NCBI RefSeq assembly: GCF_020731285.1 | Contig: NZ_JAJFOW010000002.1 | Span: 62,001-126,000, forward strand | Direction of reading: 5' to 3' | DNA length: 64,000 nucleotides | DNA from: Cohnella baijiui | GTDB taxonomy: Bacteria; Bacillota; Bacilli; Paenibacillales; Paenibacillaceae | Shown: positions 43,211-51,673 of the stretch, piece after piece | How positions within the stretch are numbered: position 1 is the first letter of the stretch | Layout of the letters: the number at the start of each line of letters is the position of its first letter | Made by a program: the position numbers and the translations under genes | Notes under the pieces: generated by a model | What the model saw: only the letters and a program-made list of their open reading frames with translations | Database searches by the model: none | What the model was told of the DNA's origin: nothing

Positions 43211-44161
43211 TCAGAAAATGCCCGAATCGTTGATCCGTTTGGCGAGATGGTTGGCGAGCAGCACCATGGCGAAGCCGATGACCCCTTTGATCACGTCGGC
43301 GGCCGCCGCCAGGCTGAGGCTGAATTGCTCGATGCCGACCCGATAGATATAGGTGTCGAGGATGTCCCCGACTTCGAAGACCATCGGGTTGTACAGGTTG
43401 ATGACTTGGTCGAGACCCGCGCTCATGAGGTATCCGACTCTTAGGATGAAGATAACGATGATGGTGCTGGTGATGCCCGGCAGCGTCACGTGGCGGATTC
43501 GGCGCAACCGCGAGGCTCCGTCCACGATCGCCGCCTCGTACACCTCCGGGTTCAGCCCGGCGATGGCAGCCATGTAGATGATGGCGGCCCAGCCCATCTC
43601 CTTCATCGCGTCGGTCACGACCAGGATCGTGCGGAAGTAGGCGGGTTCGACGAGCAGGTAAGCCGGCTTGCCGCCGAAAAACTCGATGACTTTGTTCACG
43701 ATGCCGGTCTCCGGGGAGAGCAGCAGGGCGATAATTCCCCCGTACACGACCCAGGACACGAAGCGCGGCAGGTAAACGGCGGTCTGCAGCGTCTTCTTGA
43801 ACCAGACAACTCGAATCTCGTTCAGTGCAAGCGCTAACAGGATCGGGCAAAGAAAGCCGCTGACGAGCTTGTAGAGGCTGATGATCAGCGTGTTCTTGAA
43901 GGCGTTGACGAACATCTCCGATTCGAATAGCGTGCGAAAGTACGTCAAGCCCGCCCAATGGCTGCCGGAAAAGCCTTGAATGACGTTATAGTCCATGAAC
44001 GCGATGCTGATCCCGTAAAGCGGGAGATAATCGAACAGGATCACCCACGCCAGCGCGGGAAGCAGCATGGCGTACAGCCATTTGAATTTCCACACCCTCC
44101 TCAGCCGCCGGCCGAGCGGTTGTTCTCGCGTTTTGGCCTTGCCGACAGTAACGAGTTCCAT
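43211..44161 (-). CDS. Sugar ABC transporter permease (LplB/YteP type)
   Basis: A 316-residue MalF-type subunit. A basic N-terminus (RRLRRVWKFKW) is followed by six membrane segments. The EAA loop reads PEVYEAAIVDGASRLRRIRH. The end INDSGIF is typical of LplB-like proteins. GGAGGA lies ahead of the ATG at 44161. It is the first gene of an importer operon that carries a near-perfect CRE site in its promoter. Confidence 0.94.
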   Translation of the reverse strand: MELVTVGKAKTREQPLGRRLRRVWKFKWLYAMLLPALAWVILFDYLPLYGISIAFMDYNVIQGFSGSHWAGLTYFRTLFESEMFVNAFKNTLIISLYKLVSGFLCPILLALALNEIRVVWFKKTLQTAVYLPRFVSWVVYGGIIALLLSPETGIVNKVIEFFGGKPAYLLVEPAYFRTILVVTDAMKEMGWAAIIYMAAIAGLNPEVYEAAIVDGASRLRRIRHVTLPGITSTIIVIFILRVGYLMSAGLDQVINLYNPMVFEVGDILDTYIYRVGIEQFSLSLAAAADVIKGVIGFAMVLLANHLAKRINDSGIF

Positions 44162-44194
44162 CCGTCCTCCTCCGATTCTTCTCTCTGGGTTGCT

Positions 44195-44208
44195 TGTAAG
44201 TGCTTACA
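44195..44208. promoter_or_regulatory. CRE-like site at the importer operon promoter
   Basis: TGTAAGTGCTTACA matches TGWAANCGNTNWCA at 13 of 14 positions and is nearly palindromic. It lies 34 bases before the LplB-type permease start. The rest of the 293-base gap holds the terminator of the preceding gene and no reading frame. Confidence 0.55.
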
Positions 44209-44401
44209 GGTAACAGATTAACGGATGCCGAAACATCCGAAAACGGGAGGGAAGGACGATATTACCCGGTAAAAGTCGCATCTTGGCTTGGCGTCGAACG
44301 AAGAAAAAGCGGTTGGCGCGAGTTAACCGTTGAAACGGGTTACCGTGTTCATATAGACTTGTTCGGTCGTTAGGAAACAGGTTCGCCATTGCCCGCTCGA
44401 G

Positions 44402-44430
44402 GAAAAGGGACCGGCGCGCAGCCGGCCCCC
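44402..44430 (-). terminator. Terminator of the 1,306-residue secreted protein gene
   Basis: A GC-rich hairpin: GGGACCGGC (44407-44415) pairs with GCCGGCCCC (44421-44429) with one wobble, followed on the minus strand by TTTTCC. It lies about 25 bases past the stop. Confidence 0.7.
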
Positions 44431-44454
44431 TCCGATCATCCTCGCAGACTTGCC

Positions 44455-47400
44455 TCAGCCGAGCGGCGAAACCGTGACCCGATCGACGCTCATCGATACC
44501 GCCGATCCCGCGCTTTTCAAGGCGAAGCCCACGCCGCCCGCCGCGAGGGAGGCATCCGTGAAGGTCGCGACGGTCGTGCCGTCCAGTGAAAGCTTGAATT
44601 GGCTGCCGTTCGATTCCACTTCGTAGTCGTGCCAGTCCGCGAGGGAGAAGCCGGGCAGCGCCGCGCCGAGATCGACGGGCGTTCCAACCTGGACGCTGGC
44701 GGAGGCATTCGGGTATTTCCACAACTCCGCGAACTGCCCGTTTTTAAACTCCAGGAAGTAGTAAGCCGTGCTTGAAGTGTACCGGAACATCGTGCGGAAC
44801 CGGTCCCCCTTGGCGCGGAAAGACAGCTTGTAGTTTTGGGTCTCGTAAGGAAGCTTGGACGGCTTGACGACCGCACGCTGCGGGAACGTCTGCGTCGTAG
44901 AGCCGGTCAAGACGGCCGACGCGCCGCTGCCCTGCGTCTGCCAGTCCGCGCTGCCGAACAGATCCCAATTGCCGAGCCCTCCGTCGAACCCGTCCTCGAA
45001 CAGCGGCGCGGGGACGACCGGTCCCCGGGACACCGTCCAATTCGCGAAGTCGTAGGTAAGCCTATCCCCGTTCAGCGTCGCCGTAAAGACGGCGCCGTTC
45101 GGATCCTGCCGCAGCCAAGGCGTGTCGAAAAGCTTGAAGGTGTTGTAATCGATCGGCACGCCGTTGATCTTGTGCGTGCCCGCGTACGCCGCGGCGGCCG
45201 AGTCGAACACGATGTCCATCGTGTTGCCGTGCAAGTTGCGGTAGACGAGACGAGGATTGGCTTCGTCGATATGGCTCGCATCGACCGTCGTATTCGACAG
45301 CACGGCGCTCTTGAAGGCCGCGAAGTCCGCGTATTCAGAAGAACCGGCCGTTTCGAGCACCCAGCCGTTCGTGTCGGCCTGGCTGCGCAAAATGTCGTAG
45401 CTGTAAAGCAGCTGCGCCGTCGGATGCAGCTGCGCCGTCGTCTTGACCTTGTTCGCCGGATCGGTCGACGTCTGATGGTACCACGCGTACGGCTTGATCA
45501 TTTTAAAGGCGAAGTATATCGTCCCTGCGTTGGCGAACACCCATCCCGCCTGCTCCTCGCGGGCGACGAGGGAGCCGGTGTCGGGAAACAGGGCGTTCAA
45601 ATAATTGGACGTCGGGCTGTTCTGCAGCTTGTAGACGCCGACCGCCGCCGGGCCGTCTTGCATGATCCGCAGGTTGGCGGGCTGGCTGTAGTTGCCGATC
45701 GGGCTGTTGCCCTGGTCGGCCGACAGCCGGAACAGCGGATTCGGCGCGTCGGAATGCCAGCGGAGGACGAGCGGCAAATCTTCGATCCAGTTGTCCACGC
45801 GGTTGTACTGCACTTCGGTCGCCAGCCCCCACGTCGGCTTCACGTAGGCTTGGCGGAAAATTTTCATCCCCCGTCCGCTCGAGTTTTGCAGCGTCGTCTT
45901 GCGGGACGCGTAGTCTTTGGCGGCGTTCCGGCCGATTTGAATCGCCATCTCGGGCGGCTCGTAGGTCATCCCACGGTAGACGACGAGGCCGAGATATTCG
46001 AGAAACGGCCGGTACATCGAAGGCGCGTCGCTATCGGATTCGCCCACCGCCTGCTGCGCGCGGTGCGCGCCGAAGTACGACCAGGCCAATGCCGTATGGT
46101 CGGCTCCCCGCCAGGTCGGATCGTTCGCCGAGACCGAGTCCCCTTTCGCCCGGCTGATGGAGGACACGACATAGCCGTCGATCCAGTCATTCGCCCATTC
46201 GAACCACATGACGTCCATCGCCATCTTCGCTTTTTGGCGCAAGTCCGCCTCGTCCGAATATTGATACAGCGCGTTCAGGCAGAAGTAGGTCATGAACGTG
46301 TATTCCGGGCTTTCGTACTCGGCCCAGCCTTTGCGCACGCCTGCCTCGATCATCGCCACGACGTTCGCCTTGTTCAGACTCTTCAGCGCCGCGCCGGAAC
46401 GTCCGTTCAGATCGGCCAGATCGGGAAAGTACTGCCCGACCAGGTAGCCGGTCGCATAATTGCTCATCCGGAGATTTTCGGTTTGCGGAAGCTCGGCGTA
46501 CGCGTACGATGCGAAATACTGCCGCACGTGATCCATCATCGTCGCGTCGAACCGGTCGCCGACCATCAGGTAAGCATACATTTTGGCCATCGTCTTGTAC
46601 TGCTCCCAGTCGTACGTCTTGAACATATTGTCCAGCTTGGTCAAGTTGTTCGCGACGTTCTGTCCGTCCGCGAGCTGGGCGACGTACTGCGCGATGTTGA
46701 TCGGCCCGCTCTCCTCCTGCATCGTTTTCGTCTTGTTCCACAGCCATGCCTTGCGCGTTTCGACCGTTCCCGGGAAGGGCGCGTACGCCGCCTCCGCCGG
46801 GGGCGCCTCGCCGACCGCGACATGGTCGAATTCGGCGGCCGCGAGCCGCGTATTCGTATGGCTCGTCACCGCGAGTCCGACATAGACCGTTGCGGGCAGG
46901 CTGATCGATTCTTTCTTGATCAGCGTCCAGTTTTCTCCGTCGCTCGAATCGTAAGCGCTAATCCCGGCTGCGTCGCGCACCAGCTTCACCCAGTACGGCG
47001 CCTGCGCGCTCGTCCCGTTCGTCAGCGTGGAGGCGCCGCCCGCCTGCAGCCGGTCCTGGAACACGACGCCGCGTCCCGGCGTCATCGCCATCATCGCGTA
47101 AGGCGCTTGCTTGTCAAGGCTGGCGCGGATCATGACGCCCGCCTTCGTCCACTCGGCCGCATTCTGAACGCTGGCGACGCGCGCCACGATCTGTCCGGCG
47201 CCCGTCCAGGGCCGATAGACGAAGCGGAACGCGTCTTCGGTCCCCCAGATGTCGCCGCCGGACGCTTGAACCGTGAACTTGTCCGCGCTTGGATCGTAGG
47301 CGGCGCTGCCCGCGATCCCCACGCTGCCGATGTCGCGGTCGCCGAACGGCGCCGGCAGGCCGCCCGCCGACGCATTCGTCGTCGCGGTCAGCGCGTTGCT

Positions 47401-48375
47401 GGCCGGCGAAGCGTTGCCGGCGGCGTCCTTCGCCTTTACTGTGAAGACGTAGGTCGTATTCGGTGTCAGACCGACCACTTCCGCCGTCGTGGATGCCGCG
47501 GGCACCGATCGGGTGAGCGTGCCGTCCCGATAGATATCGTAGACGCTGACGCCGACATTGTCCGTCGAAGCCGTCCAGCTCAGCGAGACGCTCGTGTCCG
47601 TCTGGCCCGCGAGCGTCAACCCGGCCGGCGCCGTCGGCGCTTCGTCGTCCTGCACGGTGCCTACCTCGTACACCGCCAGATCGTCGACGACGTACGCTTC
47701 GTCCGTGCCGCCCGTGTCGACGCGGACGGAAAAGCCCAGCTCCACCGTCGAAATCGTGCGTTGTCCGCCGTTCGGCGTTACCGTGAACCGGTAACCCGCG
47801 ATGTCGCGGTCATCCACCGTCCCAAGGTCGCCCGAGGTGCTCTGGTACGCCGCCGTCCCCGTGAAACTCGTTGCGGCGACGGGAAAGCGGGGCACGAGGA
47901 CGTTGTCGAAATTGCCGAACTGGATCTGCGCGTAAATGTCCTTGGCGACGGGCTTGTCGCTCGCCGCGCTGCGCATGAGCTTGTAGGAAAGCACGAATTC
48001 GACCGGCGGACTGCCGACCGGCTGATTGTACACTTCGTTGATGCGGTTCTTCAGCGTACCGCTCGACCAACGCTGGTAAAAATAACTGGACAGATTGGTC
48101 CCTTGCGAAGCGTCGCGCAGCTCGAGCGCGTTGTTTCCGTTTACTTGCACGATTTGCTGCGAGCCGCCGGACGCCGCGTTCGACAGCGTGAACGGGCTGA
48201 CGCCGCCGTTGAAGCCGACATCCGTGTCCGCGGCCAGCAGATTGACCATGCCCTGCGCAGCAGCGGCGGTTTCCGCTTGGGCGTGCGGCACGGCGAGACC
48301 GCCGGCCGGGCCGGACAAGCCGCCGAACGCCAGCGTCAGGGCGAGCAGCCCGCCCGCGAGGGTTTTCGTTTTCAT
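44455..48375 (-). CDS. 1,306-residue secreted protein with FN3, binding modules and an alpha/alpha-toroid-like core
   Basis: AAGGAGG precedes the ATG; residues 1-34 are a signal peptide ending in AQA. Order: a beta-sandwich module (about 40-240), a fibronectin type III domain (PTAPAGLTLAGQTDTSVSLS to about 335), a DUF1349-like beta-sandwich (DRDIGSVGIAGSAAYDPSAD to about 530), then a large helical region (about 540-900) with repeats such as SPEYTFMTYFCLNALYQYSD that resembles the (alpha/alpha) toroid of polysaccharide lyases and unsaturated-uronyl hydrolases, a beta-rich region (to about 1125), and a C-terminal laminin-G-like module (FEDGFDGGLGNWDLFG to the end). This last module is about two-thirds identical to the N-terminal one of the giant glycosidase. 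Family of the core not recognised; catalytic residues cannot be named. Confidence 0.7.
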   Translation of the reverse strand: MKTKTLAGGLLALTLAFGGLSGPAGGLAVPHAQAETAAAAQGMVNLLAADTDVGFNGGVSPFTLSNAASGGSQQIVQVNGNNALELRDASQGTNLSSYFYQRWSSGTLKNRINEVYNQPVGSPPVEFVLSYKLMRSAASDKPVAKDIYAQIQFGNFDNVLVPRFPVAATSFTGTAAYQSTSGDLGTVDDRDIAGYRFTVTPNGGQRTISTVELGFSVRVDTGGTDEAYVVDDLAVYEVGTVQDDEAPTAPAGLTLAGQTDTSVSLSWTASTDNVGVSVYDIYRDGTLTRSVPAASTTAEVVGLTPNTTYVFTVKAKDAAGNASPASNALTATTNASAGGLPAPFGDRDIGSVGIAGSAAYDPSADKFTVQASGGDIWGTEDAFRFVYRPWTGAGQIVARVASVQNAAEWTKAGVMIRASLDKQAPYAMMAMTPGRGVVFQDRLQAGGASTLTNGTSAQAPYWVKLVRDAAGISAYDSSDGENWTLIKKESISLPATVYVGLAVTSHTNTRLAAAEFDHVAVGEAPPAEAAYAPFPGTVETRKAWLWNKTKTMQEESGPINIAQYVAQLADGQNVANNLTKLDNMFKTYDWEQYKTMAKMYAYLMVGDRFDATMMDHVRQYFASYAYAELPQTENLRMSNYATGYLVGQYFPDLADLNGRSGAALKSLNKANVVAMIEAGVRKGWAEYESPEYTFMTYFCLNALYQYSDEADLRQKAKMAMDVMWFEWANDWIDGYVVSSISRAKGDSVSANDPTWRGADHTALAWSYFGAHRAQQAVGESDSDAPSMYRPFLEYLGLVVYRGMTYEPPEMAIQIGRNAAKDYASRKTTLQNSSGRGMKIFRQAYVKPTWGLATEVQYNRVDNWIEDLPLVLRWHSDAPNPLFRLSADQGNSPIGNYSQPANLRIMQDGPAAVGVYKLQNSPTSNYLNALFPDTGSLVAREEQAGWVFANAGTIYFAFKMIKPYAWYHQTSTDPANKVKTTAQLHPTAQLLYSYDILRSQADTNGWVLETAGSSEYADFAAFKSAVLSNTTVDASHIDEANPRLVYRNLHGNTMDIVFDSAAAAYAGTHKINGVPIDYNTFKLFDTPWLRQDPNGAVFTATLNGDRLTYDFANWTVSRGPVVPAPLFEDGFDGGLGNWDLFGSADWQTQGSGASAVLTGSTTQTFPQRAVVKPSKLPYETQNYKLSFRAKGDRFRTMFRYTSSTAYYFLEFKNGQFAELWKYPNASASVQVGTPVDLGAALPGFSLADWHDYEVESNGSQFKLSLDGTTVATFTDASLAAGGVGFALKSAGSAVSMSVDRVTVSPLG

Positions 48376-48406
48376 TTTGATCGTCCTCCTTCATCCTGTT
48401 CAAATG

Positions 48407-48424
48407 GAAAGAAAGCGCTTGCGA
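48407..48424. promoter_or_regulatory. Weak CRE-like site ahead of the secreted protein gene
   Basis: AGAAAGCGCTTGCG keeps 11 of 14 CRE positions, with the palindromic centre AAGCGCTT intact. It lies about 35 bases before the start at 48375. Confidence 0.35.
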
Positions 48425-48506
48425 AAATCAAGGCAATACCCGCTTCCCGTGCATCTTCTTCTTGCGGTCCTCACCCCCTTTCCTCTCCGGCGCACAGCCG
48501 GTTTCC

Positions 48507-49526
48507 TTATTTCCCCTGCATCTCTTCGCGTTCGTTCAAGCGATCGAGCCGAACGCGCAGCCAAGTCTTCTTCCGCTCGCCGGGCGCCAGGACGAGGGAC
48601 CCGCCATACCGCTCGCAGTCTTCCAGATCCGAGAACCGGGCGCTCGAAGGCTCCAGCGCGACCGTGTACAGCTCGTCGTCGCACCGGGACCAATAGCGCA
48701 GGCAAGGAAACGTCTCCGCATCCCACGACAGCCGCAGCGAGAGGTTCGTCTCCGGATTGTCGATACCCGCTTCGCCGACCGCAAAGCCCGCTAGCGCGAT
48801 GTAGATCGCCTCGCCGTCCGGCGATCGGGGCTCGACGCGGGTCAGATCCCGCGTCCGCCCGCTCGGCAGCGTCGCCGCGCGCGGATCCTCCTCGTAACGG
48901 GACGGAGGCTCGGACCGGTCCCGCTCGTAGCGCAGCACGTCGAACGCATGGCTCCCCTCGGGGAGGACGACATTTGCGAGCGGACCGACGAGCGGACCGG
49001 CGAACGCCGGATGATGGGTCCAGATGAAGCGGACCGGCGTCCGGCCGATGTTGGCGGCCTCCTCTTCGATCTCGAGCGCCGGCGCGTCCGCGCGCAGCCG
49101 GAACGTCTTGCCGATCGCGAACGGGGCGTGCGCCAGCGCGACCCTGCACTGCAGGACGACGGCGCCCGGTTCCCGCCGCAGCTCCCAGTCCCACGGCAGG
49201 CCCGCTGACTCGCCCTCGCGGTCCGCGCCGACGTCCGTTTCCCCGAACCGGGCGCGGTTCGGCAGCAGCTCCTGCCAGCCGCCAGGGTAAGGCTTGGCGT
49301 AATGAACGAGCGGCGACCGCCGCAGATCCCGGCCGCGCAGCGGCGCGAGCCCTTCAGGTGTTTTCAGCAGGACGTCCGCTTCCATCGGCTTGTAGATCAG
49401 CTCCCACACGTCCGCGCCTTTGCCGACGAGGATCACGACGCGGAGCCTGGCGTTTTCCAGCCGGACCGCCGCGATCCCTTCGACCGTCGTCTCCTCGGCC
49501 TCTACTTGCCGATACGGCCCGCTCAT
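48507..49526 (-). CDS. DUF4432/aldose-1-epimerase-like protein
   Basis: 339 residues from the ATG at 49526, which overlaps the beta-galactosidase stop (ATGA). It shares with the protein at 15701 the pattern K-P-x-x-x-D, PGGWQELLPN (here near 90), a conserved WTHHPAF near 165 and VALEPSSARF near the C-terminus. It would act as a mutarotase or epimerase on the sugar released by the beta-galactosidase, in the cytoplasm. Very GC-rich, like its neighbours. Substrate unknown. Confidence 0.8.
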   Translation of the reverse strand: MSGPYRQVEAEETTVEGIAAVRLENARLRVVILVGKGADVWELIYKPMEADVLLKTPEGLAPLRGRDLRRSPLVHYAKPYPGGWQELLPNRARFGETDVGADREGESAGLPWDWELRREPGAVVLQCRVALAHAPFAIGKTFRLRADAPALEIEEEAANIGRTPVRFIWTHHPAFAGPLVGPLANVVLPEGSHAFDVLRYERDRSEPPSRYEEDPRAATLPSGRTRDLTRVEPRSPDGEAIYIALAGFAVGEAGIDNPETNLSLRLSWDAETFPCLRYWSRCDDELYTVALEPSSARFSDLEDCERYGGSLVLAPGERKKTWLRVRLDRLNEREEMQGK

Positions 49527-51577
49527 GCAGGTCCCCCGCTTCCCTGCCGGATGACGAGCGCCCCGTAGCCTTCCAACGCGATCCACCCGTCCGTCAGGTT
49601 TCGCTGCTCCAGCAGCTCATACCCGCCCGCCGCTTCCGGCATCGACCAGGCGACCGGCTCCGGCCGATGGTTCAAGACGAACCAGTAGTGCGCCCCGCCT
49701 TCCTGCCGGACGGTCACCTCCACGCCCGCCGGCGCGCTCGGGCAGGCGGACTTCACGTCGTGCGCGCGGCAGATGCCGAGCAGCAGCTCGCGCAGGAACG
49801 CGTCCTCCGGGTGCGTCGCCACATAGTACGCCTCGCCTTGGCCGTACCGGTGCCGCGTGACCGCGGGCGCGCCGGCGTGATAGTCCTCCTCGAAGACGGC
49901 CAGCGCCTCCGCGCCGCGGAGGTGGACGACCTCCACCCATTTTTCGGCGCGAAAGGCGCCGTCTGCGCCGATTGCCGGCGAAGCCTCCGCGTCGGCGTTC
50001 CCTTCGTCGGACAACCAGCGAATACGGTTGGACATGTCCGGCTCGAAGGCGTCCCACTCCTCGACGCGGATGCCGAACACGTCGTCGATCGGGCGGAGAA
50101 AGCCGCCGTGCGCGACCACGTCGCAGCCGTTCACCATTCCGCTCAAATAGCTCATGACCAGCTTGCCGCCCTGTGCCACGTAATCGCGCAGCCGCTCCGG
50201 CACGCCTTCCTCGAACATGTACAGCATCGGGGCGACGACGAGGTCGTAGCCGCCGAGGTCGGACAGCGGATGGACGACGTCGACCGGGATATTTCCCTCG
50301 TACAGCGGCCGGTAAAACGCCGTCGCCGTCTCGCGGTAAGACACGTCCTGGCTCGCGCGGTTCCAGTCGATCAGCCAGTCGATCGTCTGATCGTACAGCA
50401 CGGCGGCCTTGGCCGTCTGTCGGCTGCGGGCGAGCTCGCCCAGCCCGGCCAGTTCGCCGCCAAGCTGCCGGACTTCCCGGTAGATCCGGTTGTCCGTCTC
50501 CGTCCCGTGGCTGACCATGGCGCTATGGAACTTCTCCACCCCGCCGCGGCTTTGGCGGAACTGGAAGAACAGGATCGCCTCCGCTCCCCGGGCCAGCGCC
50601 TGATAGCTCTGCAGCCTCATCATGCCGGGGCGCTTGGCGGGATTGTACGGCTTCCAGTTGACGCCGCTCGTCGCCTGCTCCATGAGGAGGAACGGCTGCC
50701 GCTTCAGACCGCGGAAATAATCGTGCCGGAACGCCGCCCAGACGGCGTGATCCCGGTGCGGCGGATAAGAATCCCACGAAATGACGTCCAGATGGGGCGC
50801 CCACCGATGATGGATTTGCCCCCGGAAGTCCAGCGCGTAAAAGTTGGTCGTGACCGGGATGTCCGGCGTGATCCGGACGATCTCTTCCTTCTCGGCCAGA
50901 AACCCGCGCAGATGGCTGTCCGAGAGAAAGCGCTGGTAGTCCAGGCTGGCGCTCGTATGCGCCATCCCGCCGACCGGCGGAGAAATCTGCGCCCAGTCCG
51001 TCCGCTGGAGGCTCCACTGGCTCAGCTGCCAGGCTTCGTTCAGCCGGTCCAGCGAGCCGTACCGATCCCGCAGCCAGGCGCGGAACGCGTCCGCGCAGCG
51101 ATCGCAATAGCAAGGCATGAGATATTCGTTGTTGATATGCCAGAGGACGAGGTTCGGCCGTTTGCCGTACCGTTCGGCCAAGGCGCGGGCGATTCGCCGG
51201 CTCTCCCGCTCGTACAGCGGGTGGTTCGGGCAATAGCCCTGCCGGCTCCAATGCGGCAAGCGCAGGCCGCGTTCGTCCACCCGCAGCAGCGTCGGGTCCT
51301 GGGCGTACATCCAGGCGGGCGGCGCGGCCGTCGGCGTGGCGAGGACGACGTCGATGCCTTGGCGATCCAGCGCGTCGAACAGCCGGTCGAGACGGCCGAA
51401 GTCGTATCGGTCCGGCTCCGGCTGAATCGCGCCCCAGCCGAATACGTTCAGCGTCACCGTGTTGACGCCCGACGCCGTCATGAGCGCGAGATCGCGCGCC
51501 GCGACCTCCTCCGGCCACTGCTCCGGGTTGTAATCTCCGCCGTAACGCACGCGGACGGGCGTTTGATTGTCGTTCAT
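49523..51577 (-). CDS. Beta-galactosidase, glycoside hydrolase family 42
   Basis: 684 residues from the ATG at 51577, preceded by GGAAGGAG; an upstream ATG at 51595 lacks a site. No signal peptide, so it acts in the cytoplasm. Family 42 marks: RYGGDYNPEQWPEEVAARDL at the start, the acid/base in WHINNEYLMP (about E151), the zinc-binding cysteines in CYCDRCADAF, WDSYPPHRDH, and the nucleophile in LLMEQATSGVNW (about E296), followed by trimerisation and C-terminal beta domains. It would cut beta-galactosides, here probably galactan oligosaccharides imported by the upstream transporter. Confidence 0.95.
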   Translation of the reverse strand: MNDNQTPVRVRYGGDYNPEQWPEEVAARDLALMTASGVNTVTLNVFGWGAIQPEPDRYDFGRLDRLFDALDRQGIDVVLATPTAAPPAWMYAQDPTLLRVDERGLRLPHWSRQGYCPNHPLYERESRRIARALAERYGKRPNLVLWHINNEYLMPCYCDRCADAFRAWLRDRYGSLDRLNEAWQLSQWSLQRTDWAQISPPVGGMAHTSASLDYQRFLSDSHLRGFLAEKEEIVRITPDIPVTTNFYALDFRGQIHHRWAPHLDVISWDSYPPHRDHAVWAAFRHDYFRGLKRQPFLLMEQATSGVNWKPYNPAKRPGMMRLQSYQALARGAEAILFFQFRQSRGGVEKFHSAMVSHGTETDNRIYREVRQLGGELAGLGELARSRQTAKAAVLYDQTIDWLIDWNRASQDVSYRETATAFYRPLYEGNIPVDVVHPLSDLGGYDLVVAPMLYMFEEGVPERLRDYVAQGGKLVMSYLSGMVNGCDVVAHGGFLRPIDDVFGIRVEEWDAFEPDMSNRIRWLSDEGNADAEASPAIGADGAFRAEKWVEVVHLRGAEALAVFEEDYHAGAPAVTRHRYGQGEAYYVATHPEDAFLRELLLGICRAHDVKSACPSAPAGVEVTVRQEGGAHYWFVLNHRPEPVAWSMPEAAGGYELLEQRNLTDGWIALEGYGALVIRQGSGGPA

Positions 51578-51595
51578 GTGCGGGTCTCCTTCCAT

Positions 51596-51638
51596 GGAAA
51601 AGCGGGCATCCGGTGTCGCGATGCTCCGAATGCCCGCC
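51596..51638 (-). terminator. Hairpin between SBP and beta-galactosidase genes
   Basis: GCGGGCAT (51602-51609) pairs with ATGCCCGC (51630-51637), followed on the minus strand by TTTTCC. It may partly stop transcription so that the solute-binding protein is made in excess of the enzymes. Confidence 0.6.
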
Positions 51639-51673
51639 GTAGATGCGCCTGGGCGGCCGTCCTTGCGGACGTC

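Noticed and set aside
44836..48696. A 1,286-codon plus-strand open frame
   Set aside because: It mirrors the secreted-protein gene on the minus strand, has no ribosome site, and is low-complexity Arg/Val/Asp-rich.
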